NCBI GenBank assembly: GCA_017308595.1
Contig: JAFKER010000007.1
Location: forward strand, 186,001 to 250,000
DNA length: 64,000 nt
Direction: 5' to 3'
Origin: Afipia sp.
GTDB lineage: Bacteria; Pseudomonadota; Alphaproteobacteria; Rhizobiales; Xanthobacteraceae
Under the pieces are notes generated by a model. The model saw only the letters and a list, made by a program, of their open reading frames with translations, searched no databases and had not been told where the DNA came from. This document shows, in pieces, positions 8,796 to 16,640 of the stretch; position 1 is the stretch's first letter; each line of letters starts with the position of its first letter. The position numbers and the translations under genes are program-made.

Positions 8796-9293
8796 ATGGC
8801 CAAGACCGTGCTGAGCAAAGCTGCTACGGCCAAGGTCGCAGTTTCGGCCAAACCAGTTGGGCAGAAGCGAAAACCTTCAAAGCCCTCTTATGTTCTTGAC
8901 GATCAGATCGGCTTTATGTTGCGGCAGGTCTGGCAGCGACATGCCACGATCTTCGCAAAGGAGATCGGCATCAATCTGACGCCGACGCAGTGGGCGGCCC
9001 TCGCGAAGTTGACGGAAACCGGCCCCTGTTCGCAGAACCAGCTCGGGCGGCTGACAGCAATGGATGTCGCAACCATCAAGGGTGTGATTGACCGATTGAC
9101 CGCGCGGGGATTAACGGAAACCAGTCCAGACCCGGACGATGGCCGCCGGCTTCTGGTGAGCCTGACGCGCGCCGGGCAGACGCTGGCCGAGAAGGCCGCG
9201 CCCCATGCATTGGCCATTTCAAAGGAAACGCTTGCGCCGCTGGATGCCAAGGAGCGCGAAACTTTTATCGCGCTCCTCAGCAAGCTCCGATAG
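8796..9293 (+). CDS. MarR family transcriptional regulator
   Basis: The 165-residue protein has a basic N-terminal tail of about 35 residues and a MarR winged helix: TPTQWAALAKL, the recognition region ATIKGVIDRLTARGL, and the wing SPDPDDGRRLLVSLT. An AGGGGA ribosome site precedes the ATG. It is last in the operon and ends 6 bp from the convergent enamidase gene. MarR proteins such as BpsR of Bordetella control nicotinate catabolism and respond to 6-hydroxynicotinate, so a repressor role for the three GTATAC palindromes is plausible. This link is inferred. Confidence 0.85.
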   Translation: MAKTVLSKAATAKVAVSAKPVGQKRKPSKPSYVLDDQIGFMLRQVWQRHATIFAKEIGINLTPTQWAALAKLTETGPCSQNQLGRLTAMDVATIKGVIDRLTARGLTETSPDPDDGRRLLVSLTRAGQTLAEKAAPHALAISKETLAPLDAKERETFIALLSKLR

Positions 9294-9299
9294 TCGGCT

Positions 9300-10499
9300 C
9301 TAGTGTGCGACGATCTCCGGCACCTTGGTCGCCGGTGGCGTGTTGCGGCTGCGCTGCGTGCGAACGATGCCGTCGATGATGGTCATGCCGATGCCGGGCA
9401 GGTCGCCGAGCTGGACGCTGTCGAGCAGGTTCTTCCCGGCGGAATGCTGCGCCTTGTCCATGATCACGAAATCGGCGGCGCGGCCCGGTTCGATGATCCC
9501 GCAATCCAGCGCCCGCATCCGCGCCGTGTTGCCGGTCGCAAAGCAGAACGCGATTTCCGCGGGGACGTCACCGAGCGACGACAGCAGCGACACCATGCGC
9601 AGGATACCGAGAGGTTGCACGCCCGATCCGGCAGGCGCGTCGGTGCCGAGGATCACCCGGTTCAGCTCTTTCATCTCACGGGCAAGCCGCAGTGTATAAA
9701 GTGCGGCGCGCTCATTGCCATTGTGCACCAGTTCGAGTCCGCGCTTGCAGCCCTCGCAGATACAGCGGATTTGCCCATCGGGCAGGGCAGTGTGACCGCC
9801 GTTGATATGACCGACAATATCCGTGTCGGCTTCCAGCACGACATCCGCGTCAATCAGCCCCGAGCCTGGAATGGACGGGCCGCCGGTGTGGATCGTGCTG
9901 TTCATGCCGTACTTGCGCGCCCACGCCACCATCTTCCGTGCCGTGGGGCCATCCTTGACGCTTCCAAGGCCAACTTCGCCGAGCCAGCGAACACCGGCCG
10001 TCGCCATTTCCTTGAAGTCTTCTTCGGTCATGCCGTGTTCGATCACCGGCGCGCCGGCATGAACCTTGACCCCGCCGGGGCGCAGATTGTCGAACGCGCG
10101 CTGGGCGAAAATCGCCATCGCTTTGACGCCCACGATGTCCTTGGGCCGACCCGGCATGTGGACCTCGCCCGCCGAGATCATGGTGGTCACCCCGCCGTGC
10201 AGGAAACTGTCGATCCACCCGATCTGGTTCTGCCGCGGGGTCCACTCGCCTGCGACGGGATGAACATGGCTGTCGATCAGGCCGGGGGTCACCACCGTGC
10301 CGTTCGCGTCGACAATGGTGGTTGCGCCGTCGGTGTCGATGTCCTTGGCGCGTCCGATGGCGGAAATCTTGCCATTTTCCGCGACAATGGTGTCGGCATC
10401 CAGGATCGGTTTTTCCATGTCACCGCTGAGCAGCAGGCCGATATTGCGGATCACCAGCTTGGTGGGTCCGGCAGGGGCTTGGGGGGCATCGTGGGACAT
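9300..10499 (-). CDS. ena: Enamidase (amidohydrolase superfamily)
   Basis: The 399-residue protein closely resembles enamidase of Eubacterium barkeri, which opens the ring of 1,4,5,6-tetrahydro-6-oxonicotinate to 2-formylglutarate and ammonia. Expected metal or active-site positions are present: H78 and H80 (DSHVHP), E175 (GEVGLGS), H204 (IHTGG), H231 (GHINGG) and D287 (GTDAP). The C-terminal SRNTPPA segment is also typical. I used the ATG at 10499, preceded by AAGGA; the frame continues upstream without a better start. Its promoter region carries operator 3. It is divergent from a ferredoxin reductase. Confidence 0.85.
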   Translation of the reverse strand: MSHDAPQAPAGPTKLVIRNIGLLLSGDMEKPILDADTIVAENGKISAIGRAKDIDTDGATTIVDANGTVVTPGLIDSHVHPVAGEWTPRQNQIGWIDSFLHGGVTTMISAGEVHMPGRPKDIVGVKAMAIFAQRAFDNLRPGGVKVHAGAPVIEHGMTEEDFKEMATAGVRWLGEVGLGSVKDGPTARKMVAWARKYGMNSTIHTGGPSIPGSGLIDADVVLEADTDIVGHINGGHTALPDGQIRCICEGCKRGLELVHNGNERAALYTLRLAREMKELNRVILGTDAPAGSGVQPLGILRMVSLLSSLGDVPAEIAFCFATGNTARMRALDCGIIEPGRAADFVIMDKAQHSAGKNLLDSVQLGDLPGIGMTIIDGIVRTQRSRNTPPATKVPEIVAH

Positions 10500-10581
10500 G
10501 GATTGTTCCTTCTGTTCAAGACCTTCGTGGCGATCCGGAACCAACTTGAGCGCGGCTTGACGGCGCGATCAAGCTGGATTA

Positions 10582-10601
10582 TTCATTAGTATACAAATGA
10601 A
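10582..10601. promoter_or_regulatory. Operator palindrome 3 (enamidase/ferredoxin reductase promoter region)
   Basis: TTCATTAGTATACAAATGAA is a 20-bp inverted repeat with one mismatched pair. Its inner 16 bp (10584-10599) match CRTTNGTATACNAAYG as do sites 1 and 2. It sits 83 bp upstream of the enamidase ATG and 73 bp upstream of the ferredoxin reductase ATG, so one bound protein could control both. Confidence 0.62.
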
Positions 10602-10673
10602 ATTTGGCGAGGCAATCTGTCTCTGCATTTTTGATTTTGCCCCGCGGCCGGCCTTCACATCGGATCGAGCGAC

Positions 10674-11447
10674 ATGAGCAATTTCAATCAGGAAAGCGTC
10701 CTCAGCGTCCATCACTGGACCGACACGCTGTTCAGCTTCACCACGACCCGCGACCCGTCCTTCCGTTTTCGCAACGGCGAATTTACGATGATTGGACTGA
10801 AGGTTGGTGAAAAGCCGCTGCTGCGGGCCTACAGCGTGGCAAGCGCGAACTACGAAGACCGGCTCGAGTTCTTTTCGATCAAGGTGCCGGACGGGCCGCT
10901 GACCTCGCGCCTCCAGCATCTGAAGGAAGGCGAGCAGATCATCGTTGGCCGCAAGGCGACCGGCACGCTGGTGATCGATAACCTCAAGAATGGCCGTAAC
11001 CTTTATCTTGTTGGCACCGGCACCGGGCTGGCGCCGTTCTTGAGTATCATCAAGGACCCGGAAACCTATGATCGCTTCGAGAAAGTCGTGCTGCTGCACG
11101 GTTGCCGCCATGTCGCCGAGCTCGCCTATGGCGAGATGATCAATGACCATCTGCCCAAGGACGACCTGATCGGTGAGCTGGTACGCAATCAGTTGATCTA
11201 TTACCCGACGGTGACGCGCGATCCGTTCCGCAATCGTGGCCGGATCACCGATCTGATGACATCAGGAAAGCTGTTCAACGATATTGGTGTTGCGCCGCTT
11301 GAGGCAGCGCATGACCGCGTCATGATCTGCGGCAGCCCGGCCTTGCTTCAGGATACGCGCACGCTGCTTCTTAAAAAGGGCCTTACCGAAGGCAACCACG
11401 GCGAGCCAGGTGAGTTTGTTGTCGAGAAAGCGTTCGTCGAGCGCTGA
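10674..11447 (+). CDS. fpr: Ferredoxin-NADP+ reductase, Fpr type
   Basis: This 257-residue flavoprotein has the FAD-binding RAYSVAS motif, the nucleotide-binding GTGTGLAPFLS motif and the family-typical C-terminus EFVVEKAFVER. It exchanges electrons between NADPH and ferredoxin or flavodoxin in the cytoplasm. Fpr is often a general redox or stress gene. Here it is divergent from enamidase across operator 3, which suggests it may supply reduced ferredoxin to 6-hydroxynicotinate reductase. The enzyme call is firm; the pathway link is inference. Confidence 0.88.
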   Translation: MSNFNQESVLSVHHWTDTLFSFTTTRDPSFRFRNGEFTMIGLKVGEKPLLRAYSVASANYEDRLEFFSIKVPDGPLTSRLQHLKEGEQIIVGRKATGTLVIDNLKNGRNLYLVGTGTGLAPFLSIIKDPETYDRFEKVVLLHGCRHVAELAYGEMINDHLPKDDLIGELVRNQLIYYPTVTRDPFRNRGRITDLMTSGKLFNDIGVAPLEAAHDRVMICGSPALLQDTRTLLLKKGLTEGNHGEPGEFVVEKAFVER

Positions 11448-11473
11448 CTGCTCGGTGGCAGGTTCGCGAGTGG

Positions 11474-12262
11474 TTACGCGGCCTGTACCCTGCCGTCTCC
11501 TGCGATATGGATGCGCTCCGCGTACTGGCTTGCCAGGTGGCGGGAGTTCTCGGGGATCGGCTTGTCCGTAAAAAAGTAGTGGCAATCGCCGAAATGACCG
11601 CCGCGCACGGTGGCGTTTCGGCCGAATTTGCTTGTGTCGGCCACAAGCAGCGACGTTCGGCAATTGGCGGCGATGGCCTGACGTGCCTGAACCTCTCCGG
11701 CATAAAAATCTAGCAAAGCGCCGTCGTCGTCGATGCCGCCGACACCGAAAATTCCGATATCGGCCTTGAAATCAGAAAAGAACCTGACAGCCATGTCGCC
11801 GATAATATCCCGATCGAATGGGCGCAGCGTGCCGCCAGCCATGGTAATTTCCACGTCAGGATTCCGCGCAAAGGCCATAGCCACGTTCAGATTGTTGGTG
11901 ATGACTCGCAGGTTCTGTCGATGAGACAGGGCTTGGGCGACGTATTCGGGTGTTGTGCCGAGCCCGATCATCAGTGACGCGCCGTCAGGAACGAAGTTGG
12001 AGACCGCCTGGCCGATTTTTCGCTTGGCATCGGGATTCAGTCCCTGCCTGCTTCCATAAGCAAGATTTGGATTTTGCACCGGAAGGCTGACACCCCCATG
12101 CACGCGGCGCAAAAGTCCCTGATCGCAGAGCTGGTTGACGACGCGGCGAACGGTCTGTTGCGTCACCTCGAAGTGGGCAGCGAGATGCTCGATTGACGCG
12201 AATCCCGCGTCCCGCACGATCTCCAGAATACGGGCCTGCCGTTGGCTGACAATTTTGAGCAT
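11474..12262 (-). CDS. DeoR family transcriptional regulator (GlpR-like)
   Basis: The 262-residue protein has an N-terminal DeoR helix-turn-helix (SIEHLAAHFEVTQQTVRRVV) and a C-terminal sugar-phosphate sensor domain with MIGLGTTPEYVA and GGTLRP. The ATG at 12262 follows a GGGG ribosome site; an upstream in-frame start at 12292 would add 10 unlikely residues. It is divergent from the ugp-type operon and resembles GlpR, so glycerol-3-phosphate or a related sugar phosphate is the likely effector. Two candidate operators lie between the genes. Confidence 0.85.
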   Translation of the reverse strand: MLKIVSQRQARILEIVRDAGFASIEHLAAHFEVTQQTVRRVVNQLCDQGLLRRVHGGVSLPVQNPNLAYGSRQGLNPDAKRKIGQAVSNFVPDGASLMIGLGTTPEYVAQALSHRQNLRVITNNLNVAMAFARNPDVEITMAGGTLRPFDRDIIGDMAVRFFSDFKADIGIFGVGGIDDDGALLDFYAGEVQARQAIAANCRTSLLVADTSKFGRNATVRGGHFGDCHYFFTDKPIPENSRHLASQYAERIHIAGDGRVQAA

Positions 12263-12287
12263 CTGACCCCGTTTGTCACAAAAACTT

Positions 12288-12301
12288 ATCATTCGAACGA
12301 T
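12288..12301. promoter_or_regulatory. Candidate DeoR/GlpR operator A
   Basis: ATCATTCGAACGAT is a near-palindrome around TTCGAA with one mismatched pair, 26 bp upstream of the deoR-family start. The half-site TTCG resembles the GlpR half-site of enteric bacteria. Confidence 0.4.
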
Positions 12302-12337
12302 AGAGGAGCAATTGCTGTTTCATGTGCGCATATACTG

Positions 12338-12351
12338 TGTTCATATGAACA
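12338..12351. promoter_or_regulatory. Candidate DeoR/GlpR operator B
   Basis: TGTTCATATGAACA is a perfect 14-bp palindrome in the divergent region, 180 bp before the ugpC-like ATG. Its arms TGTTC/GAACA match the outer part of the classical GlpR operator. Confidence 0.5.
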
Positions 12352-12530
12352 AAATAAAACACGCGTCTTGCCCGGCGGAAGGGTTTTCGGGCTGAAAGCG
12401 TCGTCTGTAAAGGCAGGGCCGAGGCTGGCTGGTGCCGTTGTTCATGCGCCCGTCAACCGGTGCTGAGCGAACGGCATGAGATACCTCCGCGCGGGTTTCT
12501 GCGATTACAGATGTCATAACCGGGGGAGTC

Positions 12531-13547
12531 ATGTCGGCGATTTCGCTCGATCACGTTTCCAAACATTGGGGCTCGATGCGGGCCGTCGATGACGTGAGCT
12601 TGACGGCGGAAGAGGGGGCGCTGCTGGTCCTTTTGGGTCCGTCAGGTTGCGGCAAGTCGACAACATTGAGATTGATTGCCGGTCTTGAGCAGCCCGACAG
12701 CGGTGCGATCAGCATCGGCGGGAAAGACGTCACCAATCTCACGTCGGCCCAGCGCAAGATATCCATGGTGTTTCAGTCTTACGCGCTATTCCCTCATCTC
12801 AGCGTGGCAGAGAATATCGTTTTTGGACTGCGCGTGCGGCGCGTGCCGCGTGCTGAGCGCGACGAACGACTCAAGCGGGTCGCCGATATTGTCGGCCTTT
12901 CTCATCTCCTGGAGCGCAAGCCCTCGCAGCTATCCGGCGGGCAGCGTCAGCGTGTTGCGCTCGGGCGTGCGATCATCTCGGAAGCGCGTGTTTGTCTGAT
13001 GGACGAACCGCTCTCGAATCTCGATGCCAAGCTGCGTCACGAAATGCGTACCGAAATCCGTTCGTTGCAACAGCGTCTCGGTATGACCATGGTCTATGTG
13101 ACTCACGATCAGACCGAAGCCATGACCATGGCTGATCGTGTCGTGCTGATGCGCGATGGCCGCATTGAGCAAAACGGCACACCGGAAGAACTTTACAACC
13201 GGCCTGCAACTGCTTTCACCGCGCGGTTCATTGGAACGCCGCCGATGAATCTGATCGCTTCCGGCGAGCAGTTGATCGGTATCCGGCCGGAGCACGTCCG
13301 CGTTGTGTCGCACGACGGTCATCCGGCACGCGTAAAGGCGGTCGAGCATCTCGGGGCTGATAGCATCATTCTCTGCGAATTAGACGGCCAGCCGGTATCT
13401 GTGCGGCAGGAGGGTTTCAGCAAGTCGCAACCAGGCGATGGCATCCGGCTGGCATGGGATGCAGGCTTCGAACATCGGTTTGAGAAGACATCGGAGCGGC
13501 GGATTGAATTCGCTGCAGGTGAGACGAGGAAGGTTGAGGCCGTCTGA
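12531..13547 (+). CDS. ugpC: ABC transporter ATP-binding protein, UgpC/MsmK type
   Basis: The 338-residue protein has Walker A GPSGCGKST (36-44), the LSGGQRQRVALGRA signature, Walker B VCLMDEPLSNLDAK, and a C-terminal regulatory OB-like domain after residue 235 (GIRPEHVRVVS). A GGGGGAG ribosome site precedes the ATG. It energises import of glycerol-3-phosphate, glycerophosphodiesters or another carbohydrate together with the next three genes. ATPase first, then binding protein and permeases, is an unusual but known order. Confidence 0.85.
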   Translation: MSAISLDHVSKHWGSMRAVDDVSLTAEEGALLVLLGPSGCGKSTTLRLIAGLEQPDSGAISIGGKDVTNLTSAQRKISMVFQSYALFPHLSVAENIVFGLRVRRVPRAERDERLKRVADIVGLSHLLERKPSQLSGGQRQRVALGRAIISEARVCLMDEPLSNLDAKLRHEMRTEIRSLQQRLGMTMVYVTHDQTEAMTMADRVVLMRDGRIEQNGTPEELYNRPATAFTARFIGTPPMNLIASGEQLIGIRPEHVRVVSHDGHPARVKAVEHLGADSIILCELDGQPVSVRQEGFSKSQPGDGIRLAWDAGFEHRFEKTSERRIEFAAGETRKVEAV

Positions 13548-13589
13548 AATCCGGGACTGCGCAACCAGCTAATAACAGGGGAGACCAAG

Positions 13590-14867
13590 ATGAAGCTTTT
13601 TGGACGAACAACGGTTGCGGCAGCGGCGCTCGGCGCTCTGTCTCTTATGTCGCTGCCTGCTGCGGCTGTCGATCTGACGATGTATTATCCGGTCGCGGTT
13701 GGCGGCCCGGTGACCAAGATCATTGATGATATGGTGGCGCGTTTCCAGAAGGAAAACGCGGATATTAAAGTCACGGCAGTTTATGCCGGAAATTACACCG
13801 ACACGATGACCAAGGCGATGACGGCAATGAAGGGCGGTCAACCTCCGCAACTTTCTGTTCTGCTCTCGACTGACGTGTTCACGCTGATGGACGAGAATGC
13901 GATCGTCCCGATGGACGATCTCGTTGCCGACAAGGCCTGGTTCAAGGAATTCTATCCGGTCTTCATGGCGAACGGGCAGATCGGCGGAAAAACCTGGAGC
14001 ATTCCGTTCCAGCGTTCGACCATCGTGCTGTACTGGAACAAGGATGCCTTTAAGGAAGCGGGCCTCGATCCTGAAAAAGCGCCTGCGACCTGGGATGAAA
14101 TGGTCGCCATGGGCAAGAAGCTCATCAAGAAGGATGCGTCGGGTAATACCACACGATGGGGTGTCGAGATTCCGACCACGGGCTACGGTTATTGGATGCT
14201 TGGGGCACTGGCCATCGAAAACGGCCAGAAACTGATGAACGAGGCGGGCAACGAGGTCTATCTCACCGCGCCGAAGACCGTGGGAGCGCTCGATTACTGG
14301 ACCGACCTGTCGCGCAAGCACAACGTGATGCCCACGGGCAGCATCGATTGGGCGACGCTGCGCACCGACTTTCTTGAAGGCAAGACCGCAATGATGTGGC
14401 ACACCACGGGCAACCTGACCGCGGTGAAGGATGGCGCCAAGTTCAACTTCGGCGTGGCCATGCTGCCGGCGAAGGAGCGCCGAGGTTCGCCGACCGGCGG
14501 CGGCAGCTTCTATGTGTTCAAGAACGCCTCGCCCGAGCAACAGAAGGCGGCTGTGAAGTTCATTCAGTGGATGACGGCGCCGGAACGGGCCGCTGAGTGG
14601 AGCATCAAGACCGGTTATGTCGCGGTCTCGCCGGCAGCTTACAAAACAAGTGTGATGCAGGATTACGCCAAGGGCTTCCCGGCAGCGACCGTCGCACGTG
14701 ACCAGCTCGAACATGCGGTGCCGGAGCTGTCGGTTCACGAAAACGGCCGCATTTACAAGTTCGTCAATGACGCGGTTCAAGCGGCCGTGACTGGCTCGCA
14801 AAAGCCGTCGGAGGCACTCGCCGCTGCGCAACAGCAGGCGGATCGCGTTCTGCGCGCCTACAAGTAG
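13590..14867 (+). CDS. ugpB: Extracellular substrate-binding protein, UgpB-like
   Basis: This 425-residue family 1 solute-binding protein has a signal peptide of about 26 residues ending SLPAAA, then DLTMYYPVAVGG. YWNKDAFKEAGLDPEKAPATWDE and GGGSFYVFKNASPEQQ are typical for UgpB relatives. It would bind glycerol-3-phosphate or a similar phosphorylated or carbohydrate ligand in the periplasm. A GGGGAG ribosome site precedes the ATG. A strong hairpin follows the stop codon. Ligand identity is inferred from the DeoR and phosphatase-fold neighbours. Confidence 0.8.
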   Translation: MKLFGRTTVAAAALGALSLMSLPAAAVDLTMYYPVAVGGPVTKIIDDMVARFQKENADIKVTAVYAGNYTDTMTKAMTAMKGGQPPQLSVLLSTDVFTLMDENAIVPMDDLVADKAWFKEFYPVFMANGQIGGKTWSIPFQRSTIVLYWNKDAFKEAGLDPEKAPATWDEMVAMGKKLIKKDASGNTTRWGVEIPTTGYGYWMLGALAIENGQKLMNEAGNEVYLTAPKTVGALDYWTDLSRKHNVMPTGSIDWATLRTDFLEGKTAMMWHTTGNLTAVKDGAKFNFGVAMLPAKERRGSPTGGGSFYVFKNASPEQQKAAVKFIQWMTAPERAAEWSIKTGYVAVSPAAYKTSVMQDYAKGFPAATVARDQLEHAVPELSVHENGRIYKFVNDAVQAAVTGSQKPSEALAAAQQQADRVLRAYK

Positions 14868-14877
14868 GAGAGATCAG

Positions 14878-14903
14878 CCGGATGACGGTTCGCCGTCATC
14901 CGG
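14878..14903 (+). other. Stem-loop after the ugpB-like gene
   Basis: CCGGATGACGG and CCGTCATCCGG form a perfect 11-bp stem closed by a stable TTCG tetraloop, between binding-protein and permease genes. Without a U-tract it is most likely a 3' protective or attenuating element that raises binding-protein yield over the membrane subunits. Confidence 0.65.
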
Positions 14904-14913
14904 TTGTCTGCCG

Positions 14914-15834
14914 ATGACAGATCAAGTTACCACATTGCAGGTCGCCACACGTAAGCCCAGGTCGCATGCGTGGTGGAATGCTGTGAATGCGTGGCTCTTG
15001 CTGTTGCCGGCTTTCGTATTATTGATTGCCTTTACGCACTATCCAATTCTGGCGACCATCCGGCATTCGTTTTTCATCACGCGCCGGAATGGTACCGAAG
15101 CGTTCGTCGGGCTCGACAGTTATCACGCGATGGCGAGCGATCCGATCTTCTGGAAGGCGCTGGTCAATAATTTCTGGTTCGCGGTGGGCACGATTCCGAC
15201 CTCGATTGCTCTTGCGCTATTGATGGCGATCTGGGTCAATCGCAACATGCGCGGTCGCGGGTTTCTGCGTCTGGCTTACTTCACACCCACCGTTCTGCCG
15301 ATGATCGCCGTCGCGAATATCTGGCTATTTTTCTATACGCCCGATTATGGACTGCTCGATCAATTGCGAGGCATTTTTGGTTTGGCGGGTTGGAATTGGC
15401 TCGGTGACCCCAGTACAGTGATGGGCTGCCTGATCGTGATGGTGATCTGGAAGGAAGCCGGATTTTTCATGATCTTCTATCTCGCGGCTCTCCAACAACT
15501 GTCACCGGATCTGGATGAGGCTGCGTCTGTCGAGGGCGCAAGCCGCTGGTATACCTTTCGGCGCATCACCTTTCCCTTGCTGATGCCGACGACTTTGTTC
15601 GTGACCATCAACGCGGTAATTAACTCGTTCAAGCTGGTCGATCACTTGGTCATCATGACCAAGGGCGGTCCAAACAACGCCTCGACGCTACTGCTCTATT
15701 ACATCTATGAAGTTGCCTTTACGTTTCAGGACTCGGCCTATGCTGCAACGCTGACGGTCGTTCTTCTGGTTCTGCTCAGCACACTGGCGCTGATCAAGTT
15801 CGGCTATCTCGACCGCAGGATCCATTATCAATGA
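14914..15834 (+). CDS. ugpA: ABC transporter permease, UgpA-like
   Basis: The 306-residue inner-membrane protein has about six hydrophobic segments and the cytoplasmic EAA loop DEAASVEGASRWYTFRRITFP near residue 210, which docks on the ATPase. It begins 46 bp after ugpB, past a stem-loop, and its stop overlaps the next start as ATGA. It forms the channel with the UgpE-like subunit. Confidence 0.85.
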   Translation: MTDQVTTLQVATRKPRSHAWWNAVNAWLLLLPAFVLLIAFTHYPILATIRHSFFITRRNGTEAFVGLDSYHAMASDPIFWKALVNNFWFAVGTIPTSIALALLMAIWVNRNMRGRGFLRLAYFTPTVLPMIAVANIWLFFYTPDYGLLDQLRGIFGLAGWNWLGDPSTVMGCLIVMVIWKEAGFFMIFYLAALQQLSPDLDEAASVEGASRWYTFRRITFPLLMPTTLFVTINAVINSFKLVDHLVIMTKGGPNNASTLLLYYIYEVAFTFQDSAYAATLTVVLLVLLSTLALIKFGYLDRRIHYQ

Positions 15835-16640
15835 ACGGCCGCACGCACCCGCTTGAGGCGATCGCCGCCTGGTTGCTGGCGCTGCTGTGGCTCGCGCCGC
15901 TGGTTTATGCGTTCTGGAGCGCCTTGCATCCGGCGGCCTACGCGACGTCGTTCAGCCTATCCGCGCCATGGACGCTGGAAAATTTTGCGCGCGCCTGGAA
16001 TCAGGCTCCATTCGGGCGTTACTACATCAACACGGTTGTGCTGGTCGTGATCATCCTGATCGGGCAACTGGTTCTGTCGACGCTGGCGGCTTACGCGTTC
16101 GCGCGCTTCAAGTTCAAGGGAAGCGGGATCGCCTTTGCACTGGTTCTGTTGCAACTGATGATCATGCCGGACGTTCTGATCGTCGAAAATTACCGGATGA
16201 TTGGGAAGCTGAACCTGCTGGATACGATCCCGGCCATCGCGCTCCCTTATCTCGCCAGTGCCTTTGGCATCTTTCTGTTGCGGCAGACGTTCAAGAGCGT
16301 GCCGCAGGAACTGGTCGAAGCTGCGCGCGTGGAGGGTGCGGGACCTTTGCAGATTCTCTGGAAAGTTTATGTTCCACTGGCGCGGCCGACCTATGTGGCT
16401 TTCGGCCTCGTTTCCGTGAGCTATCACTGGAACAACTTTCTGTGGCCGCTCATCGTCACAAATTCTGTCGAGAGCCGCCCTCTGACCGTTGGGCTGGCGG
16501 TGTTCGGCGCACCTGAAACCGGCGTGGACTGGTCGATCATCACAGCCGCGACCGTGATGACCATGGCACCTCTGTTGATCGCGTTTCTGCTGTTCCAGCG
16601 GCAGTTCGTCCAATCCTTCATGCGTGCGGGTATTCGCTGA
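15831..16640 (+). CDS. ugpE: ABC transporter permease, UgpE-like
   Basis: This 269-residue permease starts in the ATGA overlap with ugpA. Its EAA loop VEAARVEGAGPLQILWKVYVP and hydrophobic profile match carbohydrate-uptake family 1 permeases of the UgpE type. The stop codon shares one base with the following start (TGATG), indicating coupled translation with the phosphatase-fold gene. Confidence 0.85.
   Translation: MNGRTHPLEAIAAWLLALLWLAPLVYAFWSALHPAAYATSFSLSAPWTLENFARAWNQAPFGRYYINTVVLVVIILIGQLVLSTLAAYAFARFKFKGSGIAFALVLLQLMIMPDVLIVENYRMIGKLNLLDTIPAIALPYLASAFGIFLLRQTFKSVPQELVEAARVEGAGPLQILWKVYVPLARPTYVAFGLVSVSYHWNNFLWPLIVTNSVESRPLTVGLAVFGAPETGVDWSIITAATVMTMAPLLIAFLLFQRQFVQSFMRAGIR

Noticed and set aside
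9303-10589. A 428-codon plus-strand frame opposite enamidase
   Set aside because: Antisense shadow of a GC-rich gene; enamidase active-site residues are all on the minus strand.
15549-15554. GTATAC hexamer in the ugpA gene as a fourth nicotinate operator
   Set aside because: It is inside a coding region and the flanks do not fit CRTTNGTATACNAAYG.
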